Part shown: one piece after another, positions 1 through 9,442 of the stretch
Numbering within the stretch: position 1 is the first letter of the stretch
Layout: each line of letters opens with the position of its first letter
Assembly: GCA_028288165.1 (NCBI GenBank)
Contig: JAQBOG010000033.1
Coordinates: forward strand, 186,001 to 250,000
Direction of reading: 5' to 3'
Source of the DNA: Sphingobacteriales bacterium
GTDB lineage: Bacteria > Bacteroidota > Bacteroidia > Sphingobacteriales > Sphingobacteriaceae
Length of the DNA: 64,000 bases
Made by a program: the position numbers and the translations under genes
The notes under the pieces: model-generated
Databases searched by the model: none
Told to the model about the DNA's origin: nothing
Seen by the model: only the letters and a program-made list of their open reading frames with translations

Positions 1-975
1 AGCGATGGAATATGCTGCTGCATAGACAAAAACTGCATTAATCGATGTATTACTCAAAGAGACCATTGCGAAAAGCATATAACCGGCGTGTGAGATACTT
101 GAGTAAGCAAGCATTCTTTTGAAACTGGTTTGATAAACCGCAGTAATATTCCCAACCAGTAAAGTTAGAACGGTAATTATCAGCAAGGGTTGCATCCAGA
201 AGTCATGCAACGGCTCGAAAGCTAACAAAAACAATCTTAAGAAAGCTGCGAACGCGGCAGTCTTAACTACTGTGCTCATAAACGTAGTGATCAAAATCGG
301 AGCACCTTCGTACACATCCGGAGTCCAGAAATGGAATGGAGCTGCACCTATTTTGAAACACAAGCCAATTATTATTAATAGTATGCCTCCATAAAACAAT
401 GGAGAAATATTGGTTGGATGGGAAATAATATAGTGCTTAATTGCATCTAAATCAAATGAAGCCGTAACACCATATATTAACGTAATACCAAACAGTAAAA
501 ATCCAGTAGAAAAAGCTCCCATTAGAAAATACTTTAGTGCTGCTTCGTTCGAAGAAAAGTCATTTTTTCTTATCCCTGCAAGGATATATAAACTCACAGA
601 CATTATTTCTATACCAATGAAAAGCATGGTTAAATTATGATAAGACACCATTACCACAATGCCAGCAAGAGCGAATAGAATTATTGTGTAACACTCTGCC
701 ACATGTTCACTTATACGCTCAAAATAATCTCTGGATATTATTAGGATCAGAATAGTAGAGACAATACAAAGGCTCGAGAAAGCAATGGAAAATGAATCAA
801 AAAGCATCATTCCATCGTATATCGGACTAGCATTTTTGTCCCAATCAATTATGGCAAAAACAACGGAGATAGCTAGCCCTATTAAGGTAACTGGCAACAG
901 AAGTTTTTTCGCTTTATATAAGCCTAAGTATAAAACAATGATAGCGACTATTGAAATTGTTATTAACGTATTCAT
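1..975 (-). CDS. nuoN: NADH-quinone oxidoreductase subunit N (3' part outside window)
   Basis: Membrane subunit of proton-pumping complex I, one of the three antiporter-like subunits. It is absent from the ORF track because the frame runs off the window edge. Reading the minus strand from the ATG at 975 gives MNTLITISIVAII and then a run of hydrophobic helices. Conserved antiporter-type segments include IIGLCFKIGAAPFHFWTPDV, with the lysine and histidine expected in this family, and SFKRMLAYSSISHAGYM. About 325 residues are present and the C-terminal part is missing. It starts 9 bp after the nuoM stop and is the last gene of the nuo operon. The family assignment is firm. Confidence 0.93.
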   Translation of the reverse strand, partial: MNTLITISIVAIIVLYLGLYKAKKLLLPVTLIGLAISVVFAIIDWDKNASPIYDGMMLFDSFSIAFSSLCIVSTILILIISRDYFERISEHVAECYTIILFALAGIVVMVSYHNLTMLFIGIEIMSVSLYILAGIRKNDFSSNEAALKYFLMGAFSTGFLLFGITLIYGVTASFDLDAIKHYIISHPTNISPLFYGGILLIIIGLCFKIGAAPFHFWTPDVYEGAPILITTFMSTVVKTAAFAAFLRLFLLAFEPLHDFWMQPLLIITVLTLLVGNITAVYQTSFKRMLAYSSISHAGYMLFAMVSLSNTSINAVFVYAAAYSIA

Positions 976-984
976 TTATCTTAC

Positions 985-2454
985 TTACTTAAATAAAGTC
1001 TTTTGATTTACCTGTTCTACCAGGCTTGTAACTGCAGCTTCAGAAATGTGCAAAAAGGGCTTTGGATAAACACCTATCCCAATAATTAACGTACAAATTA
1101 TTCCCAATACAAGCTTCTCAGTAAAGTCAATGTCCTTGAATGAAACAATTTTTTCATTTAAATTCCCTAACATAGACTTTTGATACATGCGAAACATATA
1201 AACGGCGCCCAGTATGATTGTTAAACCGGCATATAATGAAAACCAGTTATTGTAATTAAAGATTCCATTCAAGAGCAAAAATTCTCCAACGAATCCATTA
1301 GTTAGTGGCAAAGCAACATTTCCTAATAAAACAATCAAAAATGCCATTGCTAACAACGGTGCCGGCTTTGCCAAGCCACCCATACTACTTAACTCCCTTG
1401 TATTTAACCTACGGGTTATGATATCAATTACGAAGAACATTCCGATAACATTGATTCCATGGTTCAACATTTGTATCATGGCCCCTTGCAAACCCTGTAC
1501 ATTCCATGAAAATATTCCGGCGGAAATCAAACCAACGTGTGCTATAGAGGAATAAGCTATTAATCTTTTTATATCATTTTGAGTAAAAGCTATTATCGAC
1601 GCATAAACAATCCCAATAATGGATAAAATTATGGCTAACTCTCTCCAATTAGCAAACCCCAGGGGTGCGATAGGAATTAGCCAATGAATCACCCCGTAAA
1701 TCCCCATTTTTAACATAATTCCAGAAAGCAACATGGTTCCTGCTGTTGGGGCATTTGTATAGGTATCTGGTTGCCAAGTGTGAAAAGGGAAAATCGGCAT
1801 TTTGATAGCAAAGGCTAAAAAGAAAGCCCAAAATATATAGCCTTGAGTTTTTACATCTAGATTTAAATGGTAAAAAGCACCTATGTCAAATGACTTATCT
1901 GGAGTTTGGGTATATAGGTAAACAATTGCAATTAGCATTACTAAGCTTCCTGCCATTGTGTAAATGAAAAACTTCAGGTTAACGCGAATCCGATCTCCAC
2001 CGCCCCAAATCCCGCATATAAAGTAAATGGGTATAAGTGCAGCTTCCCATCCAATATAAAATAGAAAGGCATCTAATGCGGTGAAAACAACTAACAAACC
2101 TGACTGCATAAATAACACTAAAGCATAAAATGCTCCCGGATTTTTATGATCATGTTTAAAGCTCGATAATACAATTAAAGGAATTAGGAGGTTAGTTAAC
2201 AAAACCATTGAGATGCAAATACCATCAATACCAACCTTAAAATGAACGCCAATAGATTCCATCCAAGCGTAATTGGACATGAATTGTAAAGAAGCATCTG
2301 CTTTGAATTGGCTTAATAAAAATATAGTGGCCGCAAATGTGGTTACTGTTATAAATAACGCTGAAATTTTAGCCAGCGGTTGGCTACGTAAAAAACTAGT
2401 TATAATCGCCCCTAGTAAAGGAAAAAAGATAATTACTAAAAGAAGGTTTTCCAT
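985..2454 (-). CDS. nuoM: NADH-quinone oxidoreductase subunit M
   Basis: Antiporter-like membrane subunit of complex I, about 14 predicted helices, involved in proton translocation. At 489 residues it has the usual family length. Visible hallmarks are FLAFAIKMPIFPFHTWQPDT, carrying the essential helix lysine, and the NDIKRLIAYSSIAHVG segment shared with NuoL and NuoN. It lies 20 bp downstream of nuoL and 9 bp upstream of nuoN. No broken frame or missing segment was noticed. Alternatives such as a Mrp antiporter subunit are ruled out by the neighbouring genes. Confidence 0.97.
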   Translation of the reverse strand: MENLLLVIIFFPLLGAIITSFLRSQPLAKISALFITVTTFAATIFLLSQFKADASLQFMSNYAWMESIGVHFKVGIDGICISMVLLTNLLIPLIVLSSFKHDHKNPGAFYALVLFMQSGLLVVFTALDAFLFYIGWEAALIPIYFICGIWGGGDRIRVNLKFFIYTMAGSLVMLIAIVYLYTQTPDKSFDIGAFYHLNLDVKTQGYIFWAFFLAFAIKMPIFPFHTWQPDTYTNAPTAGTMLLSGIMLKMGIYGVIHWLIPIAPLGFANWRELAIILSIIGIVYASIIAFTQNDIKRLIAYSSIAHVGLISAGIFSWNVQGLQGAMIQMLNHGINVIGMFFVIDIITRRLNTRELSSMGGLAKPAPLLAMAFLIVLLGNVALPLTNGFVGEFLLLNGIFNYNNWFSLYAGLTIILGAVYMFRMYQKSMLGNLNEKIVSFKDIDFTEKLVLGIICTLIIGIGVYPKPFLHISEAAVTSLVEQVNQKTLFK

Positions 2455-2474
2455 TAAAATTAATTGTTGGCTAA

Positions 2475-4382
2475 TTAAACTTTATAAATTCCATATAGAA
2501 GCAAAGCAACTATGCCAGCTACCATCATAAATATGTAAAAGCCCACATTGCCTGATTGCAAAAGTCTTAAGCTATTACTTGCACCTATCGTACTTTTTCC
2601 AAGTCCGTTTATAAAGCCATCTATACCTAGTTTTTCAACTACTTTGTATAGAAGATCTGATATGTAATCAAGTGGGCGGGTAATTATCACATTATACAAT
2701 TCATCTATGTAATATTTGTTATAAAAAATCCTTGATAAGGTAGTTCTAGCCGTATTATCGCTAACAGGAACATGTGATTTTTTAACATACCTTATATAAG
2801 CATAAATGATCGAAAATGCTGCTCCTAATACAGAGGCAATCATTAGCATATATTCCGTATTATGTTGCATTTCTAAGGCAACAATTTTTGAGTTCGAAGC
2901 ATGAAAAACTGGTGATAAAAATTCTTCTAACCAATGGCTACCGCCTAGGATTTTTGGCACCCCAATCAATCCGCCAATAGCCGAAAGAATAGCTAGTATT
3001 ATTAATGGAATTGTCATTGATAGTGGCGATTCATGCAAATGATGCTCTTGTTCATGAGTTCCTCTAAATTTGTCAAAGAAGGTTAAAAACATCATCCGGA
3101 ACATGTAGAACGCAGTAAACATCGCACCAATAACACCTATTACCCATAAAATTGGGCTATGTTCAAAAGCATGAGCAAGAATTTCATCTTTTGAAAAGAA
3201 GCCAGAAAAGGGAGGAAGACCGGAAATAGCAATAGTTCCTATCATCATAGTCCAGAAAGTGATAGGAAGTTTTTTCCGCAATCCACCCATGTTACGCATA
3301 TCTTGTTCATTACTCATTGCGTGGATAACTGAACCTGCGCCCAAAAACAATAAAGCTTTAAAAAAAGCATGTGTAATTACATGGAAAAAAGCTCCGGTAT
3401 AGGCGCCAACACCTAAACCTAAGAACATATACCCAAGTTGCGAAACTGTAGAATACGCAAGTACCTTTTTTATATCCGTTTGTGTTAAGGCGATAGTAGC
3501 TGCCAGTATCGCGGTAGACAGACCAACTATTGCAACCACATTTAATGTAGCGGGAGCTAATGTGAATAAAATATTAGATCTGGCTATCATGTATATACCA
3601 GCGGTTACCATTGTAGCAGCATGTATTAGTGCAGAAACAGGAGTTGGGCCTGCCATTGCATCAGGCAACCAGGTAAATAGTGGTAATTGAGCCGATTTCC
3701 CGATAGCTCCTACAAAAAGTAAGGCAGTTATTAAAACTAAAACTGGTGAACCAGAGGGAAAAGTCGCCGCTTGAGTGAATACATTCTTAAAATCTACACT
3801 TCCAAATGTTAAAAAAATCAAGAAAACGGCAATTAAGAAACCTAAATCACCAATTCTGTTCATGATGAAGGCTTTTTTAGCTGCACTTGCGTAAGACGCA
3901 TTAGTGTACCAAAACCCAATCAACAAGTATGAGCATAATCCAACCCCTTCCCATCCTATAAACATGATTACATAGTTAGATCCTAATACCAGAAGAAGCA
4001 TAAAGAATATAAACAGATTCAAATACGAAAAGAATTTCGCAAATCCATTATCATGATGCATATACCCCGTAGAATATACATGGATTAAAAATCCAATTCC
4101 GGTTATAACTAAAAGCATTAAAGAGCTTAATGGATCAACCTGGAATGAGAAAGGAATACTGATAGCGCCTGCGCTTATCCAATCGAAAAGAGGAACAATA
4201 AACGTTTTATTTGTTGATGAACTTAGTTCGAAGAATATAGCGATACTTAAACAAAATGATATAAAAATCACTGCACTACCTACAAATCCAACGATGCTTT
4301 TAGGCAAAAAATTTCGTCCCAATCCATTTATTAGGAAACCTAATAATGGTAAGAGAGGAACCAACCATACTAAATTTATCAT
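2475..4382 (-). CDS. nuoL: NADH-quinone oxidoreductase subunit L
   Basis: Distal antiporter-like membrane subunit of complex I. The 635 residues begin with MINLVWLVPLLPLLGFLING, typical for NuoL. Core motifs GWEGVGLCSYLLIGFW, SAQLPLFTWLPDAMAGPTPVSALIHAATMVTAG and TQTDIKKVLAYSTVSQLGYM are all present in order. The C-terminal third holds the lateral amphipathic helix region and a last helix (IFMMVAGIVALLLYGIY). It sits 64 bp downstream of nuoK in the 14-gene operon. Length and motifs match the family, so the call is very secure. Confidence 0.97.
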   Translation of the reverse strand: MINLVWLVPLLPLLGFLINGLGRNFLPKSIVGFVGSAVIFISFCLSIAIFFELSSSTNKTFIVPLFDWISAGAISIPFSFQVDPLSSLMLLVITGIGFLIHVYSTGYMHHDNGFAKFFSYLNLFIFFMLLLVLGSNYVIMFIGWEGVGLCSYLLIGFWYTNASYASAAKKAFIMNRIGDLGFLIAVFLIFLTFGSVDFKNVFTQAATFPSGSPVLVLITALLFVGAIGKSAQLPLFTWLPDAMAGPTPVSALIHAATMVTAGIYMIARSNILFTLAPATLNVVAIVGLSTAILAATIALTQTDIKKVLAYSTVSQLGYMFLGLGVGAYTGAFFHVITHAFFKALLFLGAGSVIHAMSNEQDMRNMGGLRKKLPITFWTMMIGTIAISGLPPFSGFFSKDEILAHAFEHSPILWVIGVIGAMFTAFYMFRMMFLTFFDKFRGTHEQEHHLHESPLSMTIPLIILAILSAIGGLIGVPKILGGSHWLEEFLSPVFHASNSKIVALEMQHNTEYMLMIASVLGAAFSIIYAYIRYVKKSHVPVSDNTARTTLSRIFYNKYYIDELYNVIITRPLDYISDLLYKVVEKLGIDGFINGLGKSTIGASNSLRLLQSGNVGFYIFMMVAGIVALLLYGIYKV

Positions 4383-4446
4383 TATTTAATGTTGTATTTT
4401 AAAAAGAAAACGAACGCAAAATTTATATAAAGGGTATAATTTGACA

Positions 4447-4776
4447 TTACCATTTAAGCTTACTTAAGGTGTTAATATCTGTGGAGTGAGTATTTCTATA
4501 AATCATTACAATTATAGCAAGACCTACTGCAACCTCCGCTGCTGCTAATGCCATAATGAAAAACACAAACACTTGCCCCGCTGCATCATTATGGTAAACA
4601 GAGAATGCTGTAAGAAGAAGATTTACGGCATTTAACATCAATTCCACAGACATAAAAATCACAATAGCATTGCGCCGTATAAGTACTCCAGTTACACCGA
4701 TAGCAAATATGATAGTAGAAAATAAGATATAATGATTTAAAGGAACACCTTGAATTACCTGAGATATATTGTCCAT
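4447..4776 (-). CDS. nuoK: NADH-quinone oxidoreductase subunit K
   Basis: Small complex I membrane subunit, 109 residues with three helices. The conserved glutamates of the family are visible in MSVELMLNAVNLLL and AAEVAVGLAIIV; the family uses them in proton transfer. The start codon overlaps the nuoJ stop in a TAATG arrangement, which suggests translational coupling. The length is typical. Confidence 0.96.
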   Translation of the reverse strand: MDNISQVIQGVPLNHYILFSTIIFAIGVTGVLIRRNAIVIFMSVELMLNAVNLLLTAFSVYHNDAAGQVFVFFIMALAAAEVAVGLAIIVMIYRNTHSTDINTLSKLKW

Positions 4777-5279
4777 TATGCGCTTTTTATTTCTTTTTTA
4801 GCTAGTAAAACAGCTCCAACCATGGCAGAAAACAGTAGTAGTGAGGAAACTTCAAACGGGAACAAGAATTCTTTAAATAGTACTTTACCCAAATTTTTAA
4901 CCAAACCCAAGTTTGCCGTTTTCAAAATTACAGGTTCCGAAGCATCCAGAGTTTTAAGTGAGGCTACGAGTGTGATCACTAAACACATACCCGCAATAAT
5001 CCCTGCTACTTTTATCAAAATTGATTTAGATTTTTCTGAGTCCTCATTCAAATTCAATAACATTAATACAAACAGGAAAAGCACCATTATCGCACCCATA
5101 TATACTATAAAATTTACTATTGCCAAAAATTGAGCATTCAATAAGATATAGTGGATAGTAAAAGTAAAAAAGGTAACAATGAGGTAAAGTACGCTATGTA
5201 TAGGATTCTTTGAAAAGATTACTAACAGCGAGAATATGATTGATAAGAAGGCAATTATATAGAATAAAGATATACTCAT
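4776..5279 (-). CDS. nuoJ: NADH-quinone oxidoreductase subunit J
   Basis: Complex I membrane subunit with five predicted helices, 167 residues, the usual length. The family segment around AIVNFIVYMGAIMVLFLFVLM, with the pi-bulge helix typical of NuoJ/ND6, is visible at about residues 53-75. It overlaps nuoK by one base and is separated from nuoI by about 100 bp without an obvious terminator. The call rests on motif, length and gene order. Confidence 0.95.
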   Translation of the reverse strand: MSISLFYIIAFLSIIFSLLVIFSKNPIHSVLYLIVTFFTFTIHYILLNAQFLAIVNFIVYMGAIMVLFLFVLMLLNLNEDSEKSKSILIKVAGIIAGMCLVITLVASLKTLDASEPVILKTANLGLVKNLGKVLFKEFLFPFEVSSLLLFSAMVGAVLLAKKEIKSA

Positions 5280-5381
5280 TTAATGCTATAGTTTAGTCCT
5301 AAGGCGGACAAAGGTATAATTTCTGTTTTAAATTCGGTGTTTAGATTAGATAAGAACCTACTCTAATTTCAAGTTTTTAAT

Positions 5382-5882
5382 TTATTGGGCTTTAAGAGGC
5401 TCTTCAACCAATTTATCTTTGCCATAAATAAAGTCTTTCCTTAAATAATCTGCGGGAACGATTGGGCCATCAAGATAGATTGCTTCTTTAGGGCAAGCTT
5501 CTTCACATAATCCGCAAAAAATACATCTAAGCATATTTATCTCATAAACTGCTGCATATTTCTCTTCGCGATACAAATTCTCCTCCCCTTTTTGACGTTC
5601 TGCAGCAATCATTGTAATTGCTTCTGCCGGACATGAAAGTGCACATAAACCACAGGCAGTACAACGTTCTCTGCCTTGCTCATCACGTTTTAGAGAATGC
5701 ATTCCTCTCCAATTTTCGGAGAATTCGCGTTCAACTTCCGGATAAAACACAGTTTCCTTCTTTTTGAACATATGCCTAAAAGTTATTCCCATTCCCTGAG
5801 CAATCGCTGGAAGATATAATCTCTCCCAGAAATTCATCGGTTTTTGCTCTAAAACTTTTTTTCTGTTACTTAATGATTCCAT
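5382..5882 (-). CDS. nuoI: NADH-quinone oxidoreductase subunit I, 4Fe-4S protein
   Basis: Peripheral-arm subunit that carries two tetranuclear clusters (N6a, N6b) and passes electrons toward NuoB and quinone. Two ferredoxin motifs are visible: CTACGLCALSCP and CIFCGLCEEACP, each followed by a proline-containing loop. The 166 residues match the family. The N-terminal amphipathic part (NFWERLYLPAIAQGMGITFRHMF) is the usual membrane-contact region. It lies 36 bp downstream of nuoH. Confidence 0.97.
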   Translation of the reverse strand: MESLSNRKKVLEQKPMNFWERLYLPAIAQGMGITFRHMFKKKETVFYPEVEREFSENWRGMHSLKRDEQGRERCTACGLCALSCPAEAITMIAAERQKGEENLYREEKYAAVYEINMLRCIFCGLCEEACPKEAIYLDGPIVPADYLRKDFIYGKDKLVEEPLKAQ

Positions 5883-5918
5883 TTTATATCTCTGTTCCCG
5901 GTAACGAGAAGTATTTTA

Positions 5919-6953
5919 TTATTTAACAACATATGTTAACCAAACACCAGTAATAACGATGTTAGCGATTGCTAATGGGATTAAAATTTTCCATCCAAGG
6001 TTCATTAATTGATCATATCTGAAACGAGGAACTGTCCATCTCACCCACATAAAGAAGAAAATGAACATGAAAATCTTTATGAACATTACAGCTACTCCAA
6101 TTAATGGCCCCCATGTAGGTCCTAAAATATTATTTACCAAATCCATTCCTGGATAATTGTAACCTCCGAAATATAACACGGTCATTACTGCTGATGAGAT
6201 GAACATATTGATGTATTCCGCAAAAAGGTAGAACCCCATCTTCATTGAAGAATACTCGGTATGATAGCCCCCTACAAGCTCAGTTTCACACTCAGGAAGG
6301 TCAAAAGGCGTGCGATTGGTTTCTGCAAAAGAGCATACTAAGAATAAAATAAATCCAAGAGGCTGATAGAGTACATTCCAATGCCAACCATGTTGTTGCT
6401 CCGTAATTTCCTTTAGACTAAGTGTGTTGGTGACTAGTAATAAGGCAATTAGGGAAAGTCCCATAGGGATTTCATAACTGATATTTTGAGATGCTGCTCT
6501 TATAGCACCCATTAACGAGAATTTATTATTGGAAGCCCAACCTCCTATCATTATCCCGTAAACACCTAGTGAAACTATACCGAATACATATAAAATACCT
6601 ACATTAATATCCGTAACCTGAAGATTTATTTCCCTTCCCGCAATTAACATGGGTTGCCCCCAAGGAATTACTGCACTACCGATACATGCTGTTAGAATGG
6701 CCAGAGATGGCCCGACTATGAATAGAAATCGGCTGGAATCTGTTGGTATAATTTCCTCTTTGAAAAACAATTTAGCACCGTCTGCAATGGGTTGAAACAT
6801 TCCTCCCCATCCTGCACGATTTGGTCCCACACGATCTTGTAAAAATGCCGCAATCTTACGCTCTGCCAAAGTAGAATACATAGCAACTACTAAGCTGAGA
6901 GAGAATATCACAGTTATTAAAACAAACTTTTCAATTACAAATGCTAGTTCCAT
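5919..6953 (-). CDS. nuoH: NADH-quinone oxidoreductase subunit H
   Basis: Membrane subunit that forms part of the quinone-binding chamber at the junction with the peripheral arm. The 344 residues contain about eight helices. Conserved stretches include AERKIAAFLQDRVGPNRAG near the N-terminus and CSFAETNRTPFDLPECETELV in the middle, both rich in charged residues that line the quinone site. The start overlaps the nuoG stop by one base (TAATG), suggesting coupled translation. Confidence 0.97.
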   Translation of the reverse strand: MELAFVIEKFVLITVIFSLSLVVAMYSTLAERKIAAFLQDRVGPNRAGWGGMFQPIADGAKLFFKEEIIPTDSSRFLFIVGPSLAILTACIGSAVIPWGQPMLIAGREINLQVTDINVGILYVFGIVSLGVYGIMIGGWASNNKFSLMGAIRAASQNISYEIPMGLSLIALLLVTNTLSLKEITEQQHGWHWNVLYQPLGFILFLVCSFAETNRTPFDLPECETELVGGYHTEYSSMKMGFYLFAEYINMFISSAVMTVLYFGGYNYPGMDLVNNILGPTWGPLIGVAVMFIKIFMFIFFFMWVRWTVPRFRYDQLMNLGWKILIPLAIANIVITGVWLTYVVK

Positions 6954-7957
6954 TAATTTTTAATTGCTCTTTCGAATTCTTCTTTATTTGCCGCCTGCAG
7001 TGCCAGATTAGGCTTAATTACGGGCAAAGGCTTCAGCGTTTCGTAATGATTTGATGAAATAACCGATTTATTTGAAATATGTCTAGGTCCTTCAATTACC
7101 CAATCACTTGTCTTCTTTTTATCATATCGACAGGTATTACAAATAAATTCCTCTACTTCACCGTATTGATCTTTTCTGGCAGTCACCCTTAGCACTTCTT
7201 CGCCTTTAAACCACAACGTTACCTTACCACTACATGTAGGACAATCCCTATGAGCATCTACTGGTTTTGTAAACCAAACACGATTTTTGAATCGGAAAGT
7301 TTTATCAGTTAAAGCACCAACTGGACAAACGTCGATTACATTACCAGAAAAATCATTGTCAATTGCTTTCTCAATGTAGGTAGAGATTTCGGACGCATCA
7401 CCGCGGCCTAAGATGCCATGCTCCCTTTTATTTGTAAGTTGATCAGCAGTGTAAACACATCGGTAGCAGAGTATGCAACGTGTCATGTGTAGTTGGATCT
7501 TATCTCCGATGTCTATCTTATCAAAAGTTCTTCTTTCAAATTCATAGCGGGTTTTTCCAACACCGTGCTCATAAGAAAGATCCTGTAGATGGCACTCACC
7601 AGCCTGATCACACACTGGGCAGTCTAAAGGATGATTTATTAAAAGTATCTCTACCACTCCTTTTCTTGCTTCCAAAACTTCAGGAGAGGTAATATTCTGA
7701 ACTTCCATTCCATCCATTACAGTTGTTCTGCAAGAAGCAAGTAGTTTAGGCATAGGGCGAGGATCTTTTTCAGAACCTTTACTCACCTTCACCAAACAAG
7801 TACGGCACTTTCCGCCGCTTCCTTCCAGTTTAGAATAATAACACATAGCAGGAGGAACGATGTCACCACCAATCTGACGAGCAGCATTGAGGATACTTGT
7901 TCCGGGCTCAACTTCAACAGTTATCCCATCTATGGTAACTTTAACTTTATCACTCAT
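6953..7957 (-). CDS. nuoG: Short NuoG: iron-sulfur subunit lacking the molybdopterin-type domain
   Basis: Peripheral-arm iron-sulfur subunit. The N-terminus is a 2Fe-2S ferredoxin domain (CYYSKLEGSGGKCRTC). Next come the histidine-plus-cysteine cluster motif (HPLDCPVCDQAGEC, about residues 113-126) and a ferredoxin-type pair (CILCYRC and CPVGAL). After residue 230 there is only RDCPTC and, about 37 residues later, CNTC, a rudiment of the 4Fe-4S start of the molybdopterin domain. The protein then ends at 334 residues; E. coli NuoG has about 900. The downstream gene overlaps by one base, so this is a clean gene and not a frameshift. Short NuoG is common in Bacteroidota. NCBI may name it a 2Fe-2S iron-sulfur binding protein. 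Confidence 0.93.
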   Translation of the reverse strand: MSDKVKVTIDGITVEVEPGTSILNAARQIGGDIVPPAMCYYSKLEGSGGKCRTCLVKVSKGSEKDPRPMPKLLASCRTTVMDGMEVQNITSPEVLEARKGVVEILLINHPLDCPVCDQAGECHLQDLSYEHGVGKTRYEFERRTFDKIDIGDKIQLHMTRCILCYRCVYTADQLTNKREHGILGRGDASEISTYIEKAIDNDFSGNVIDVCPVGALTDKTFRFKNRVWFTKPVDAHRDCPTCSGKVTLWFKGEEVLRVTARKDQYGEVEEFICNTCRYDKKKTSDWVIEGPRHISNKSVISSNHYETLKPLPVIKPNLALQAANKEEFERAIKN

Positions 7958-7996
7958 GTTAAAGATATATCTTCATTTAGTTTGTTTCTATGGGAT

Positions 7997-8017
7997 GTTA
8001 TGCGAAGTATGCATAAC
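7997..8017. other. Small stem-loop between nuoF and nuoG
   Basis: A perfect 7-bp inverted repeat, GTTATGC and GCATAAC with a 7-base loop, in the 82-bp gap between nuoF and nuoG. No T-run follows, so it is unlikely to be a terminator. It could be an mRNA processing or stability element inside the operon. The function is unknown. Confidence 0.4.
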
Positions 8018-8039
8018 TTTCTTCTATAGAGATTTTAGT

Positions 8040-9398
8040 TTAAACTTCTTCTAGTTTTGGTAGGGGATCTGCGTATTTCGCTAAGCCGTAATTTCTTTCC
8101 ATAGCTTCCTTTGGATTGGTAACATGCCATTCAAATTCATCTCTAAAATGACGAATAGCACTTGCTACTGGCCAAGCTGCAGCATCCCCTAAAGGACAAA
8201 TGGTATTACCCTCAATTTTTTTGGCGACATCCACTAAGAGATCTAAATCGCTTAATTTTCCGTGACCGTATTCCAAACGATGCAACACTTTTTCCATCCA
8301 TCCGGTTCCTTCCCTACAAGGCGAACACTGGCCACAGCTTTCATGATGATAAAAACGGCTATAATTCCAAGTATTCCGTACGATACATTGATCCTCATCA
8401 AAAGCAATAAAGCCTCCTGATCCTAACATAGACCCGGTAGCAAAACCGCCATCAGATAATGATTCATAGCTCATTAACCTTTTCTCACCATTTACCGTTT
8501 TTAGGATAAGATTTGCAGGCAATATGGGTACAGAAGATCCTCCTGGAACCACTGCTTTTAATTTTTTGCCATTGGCTATACCTCCGCAATACTCATCAGA
8601 ATAGATAAAATCTTCAACTGACAAGCCGAGCTCTATTTCATACACCCCAGGTTTTACCAAATTTCCGGATGCAGAAATCAATTTTGTACCGGTACTACGC
8701 CCAATACCAACTTTGGCATACTCGTCTCCTCCATCATTTATAATTGGAACAACAGCTGCTATCGATTCTACATTATTAACAACCGTAGGGCAACCATATA
8801 ACCCGGAAATTGCGGGAAATGGCGGTTTAATTCTTGGATTACCCCTTTTACCTTCTAAAGATTCTATTAAAGCAGTTTCTTCTCCGCAAATATATGCCCC
8901 GCCGCCTGGCTGAACATATAATTCAAGATCATAACCGGAACCAAGTATATTTTTACCTAAAAAACCTGCATTTCTTGCTTCAGCTATGGCTTTTTCGAGG
9001 ATTCTAATTTGAGGCATCATTTCGCCCCTTAAATATATATATGATGTATTAGCTCCTAATGCATAACTTGAAACAATCATTCCTTCAATTAGCAAATGAG
9101 GAATATATGTCATCAGATACCGATCCTTAAACGTACCAGGTTCAGATTCATCACCGTTACATACTAAATATCTTGCTTTACCTTCTGGTTTTGCTAAAAA
9201 GCTCCATTTCATGCCCGTAGGAAAACCAGCACCACCACGACCTCTTAAACCTGATTTTTTTACCTCTTCAACGATATCATCAGATGACATGGTTTTTATC
9301 GCTTTTTCAACTGCACGATAACCGCCATTTTTCCTGTAAACCTCGAAGGTGTCTATACCAGGGATATTAATATTTTCAAATAATAACTTACGAGCCAT
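8040..9398 (-). CDS. nuoF: NADH-quinone oxidoreductase subunit F, NADH/FMN-binding
   Basis: Complex I entry subunit: oxidises NADH with FMN and passes electrons to a 4Fe-4S cluster. The glycine-rich nucleotide motif GLRGRGGAGFPTGMKWSF is near residue 50, and the FMN region GAYICGEETALIESLEGKRG lies near residue 170. The cluster ligands are in ESCGQCSPCREGTGW plus a distal cysteine (NTICPLGD). At 452 residues it has normal length. It lies about 44 bp after nuoE and 82 bp before nuoG. Confidence 0.97.
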   Translation of the reverse strand: MARKLLFENINIPGIDTFEVYRKNGGYRAVEKAIKTMSSDDIVEEVKKSGLRGRGGAGFPTGMKWSFLAKPEGKARYLVCNGDESEPGTFKDRYLMTYIPHLLIEGMIVSSYALGANTSYIYLRGEMMPQIRILEKAIAEARNAGFLGKNILGSGYDLELYVQPGGGAYICGEETALIESLEGKRGNPRIKPPFPAISGLYGCPTVVNNVESIAAVVPIINDGGDEYAKVGIGRSTGTKLISASGNLVKPGVYEIELGLSVEDFIYSDEYCGGIANGKKLKAVVPGGSSVPILPANLILKTVNGEKRLMSYESLSDGGFATGSMLGSGGFIAFDEDQCIVRNTWNYSRFYHHESCGQCSPCREGTGWMEKVLHRLEYGHGKLSDLDLLVDVAKKIEGNTICPLGDAAAWPVASAIRHFRDEFEWHVTNPKEAMERNYGLAKYADPLPKLEEV

Positions 9399-9442
9399 TC
9401 TTCTATTTGGACGGTTAATTACAAACCAAACCTGTTACCGAT

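Noticed and set aside
6953-7957. Frameshifted or truncated NuoG pseudogene
   Set aside because: The stop overlaps the nuoH start by one base and the short form is usual in Bacteroidota, so it is a native short gene.
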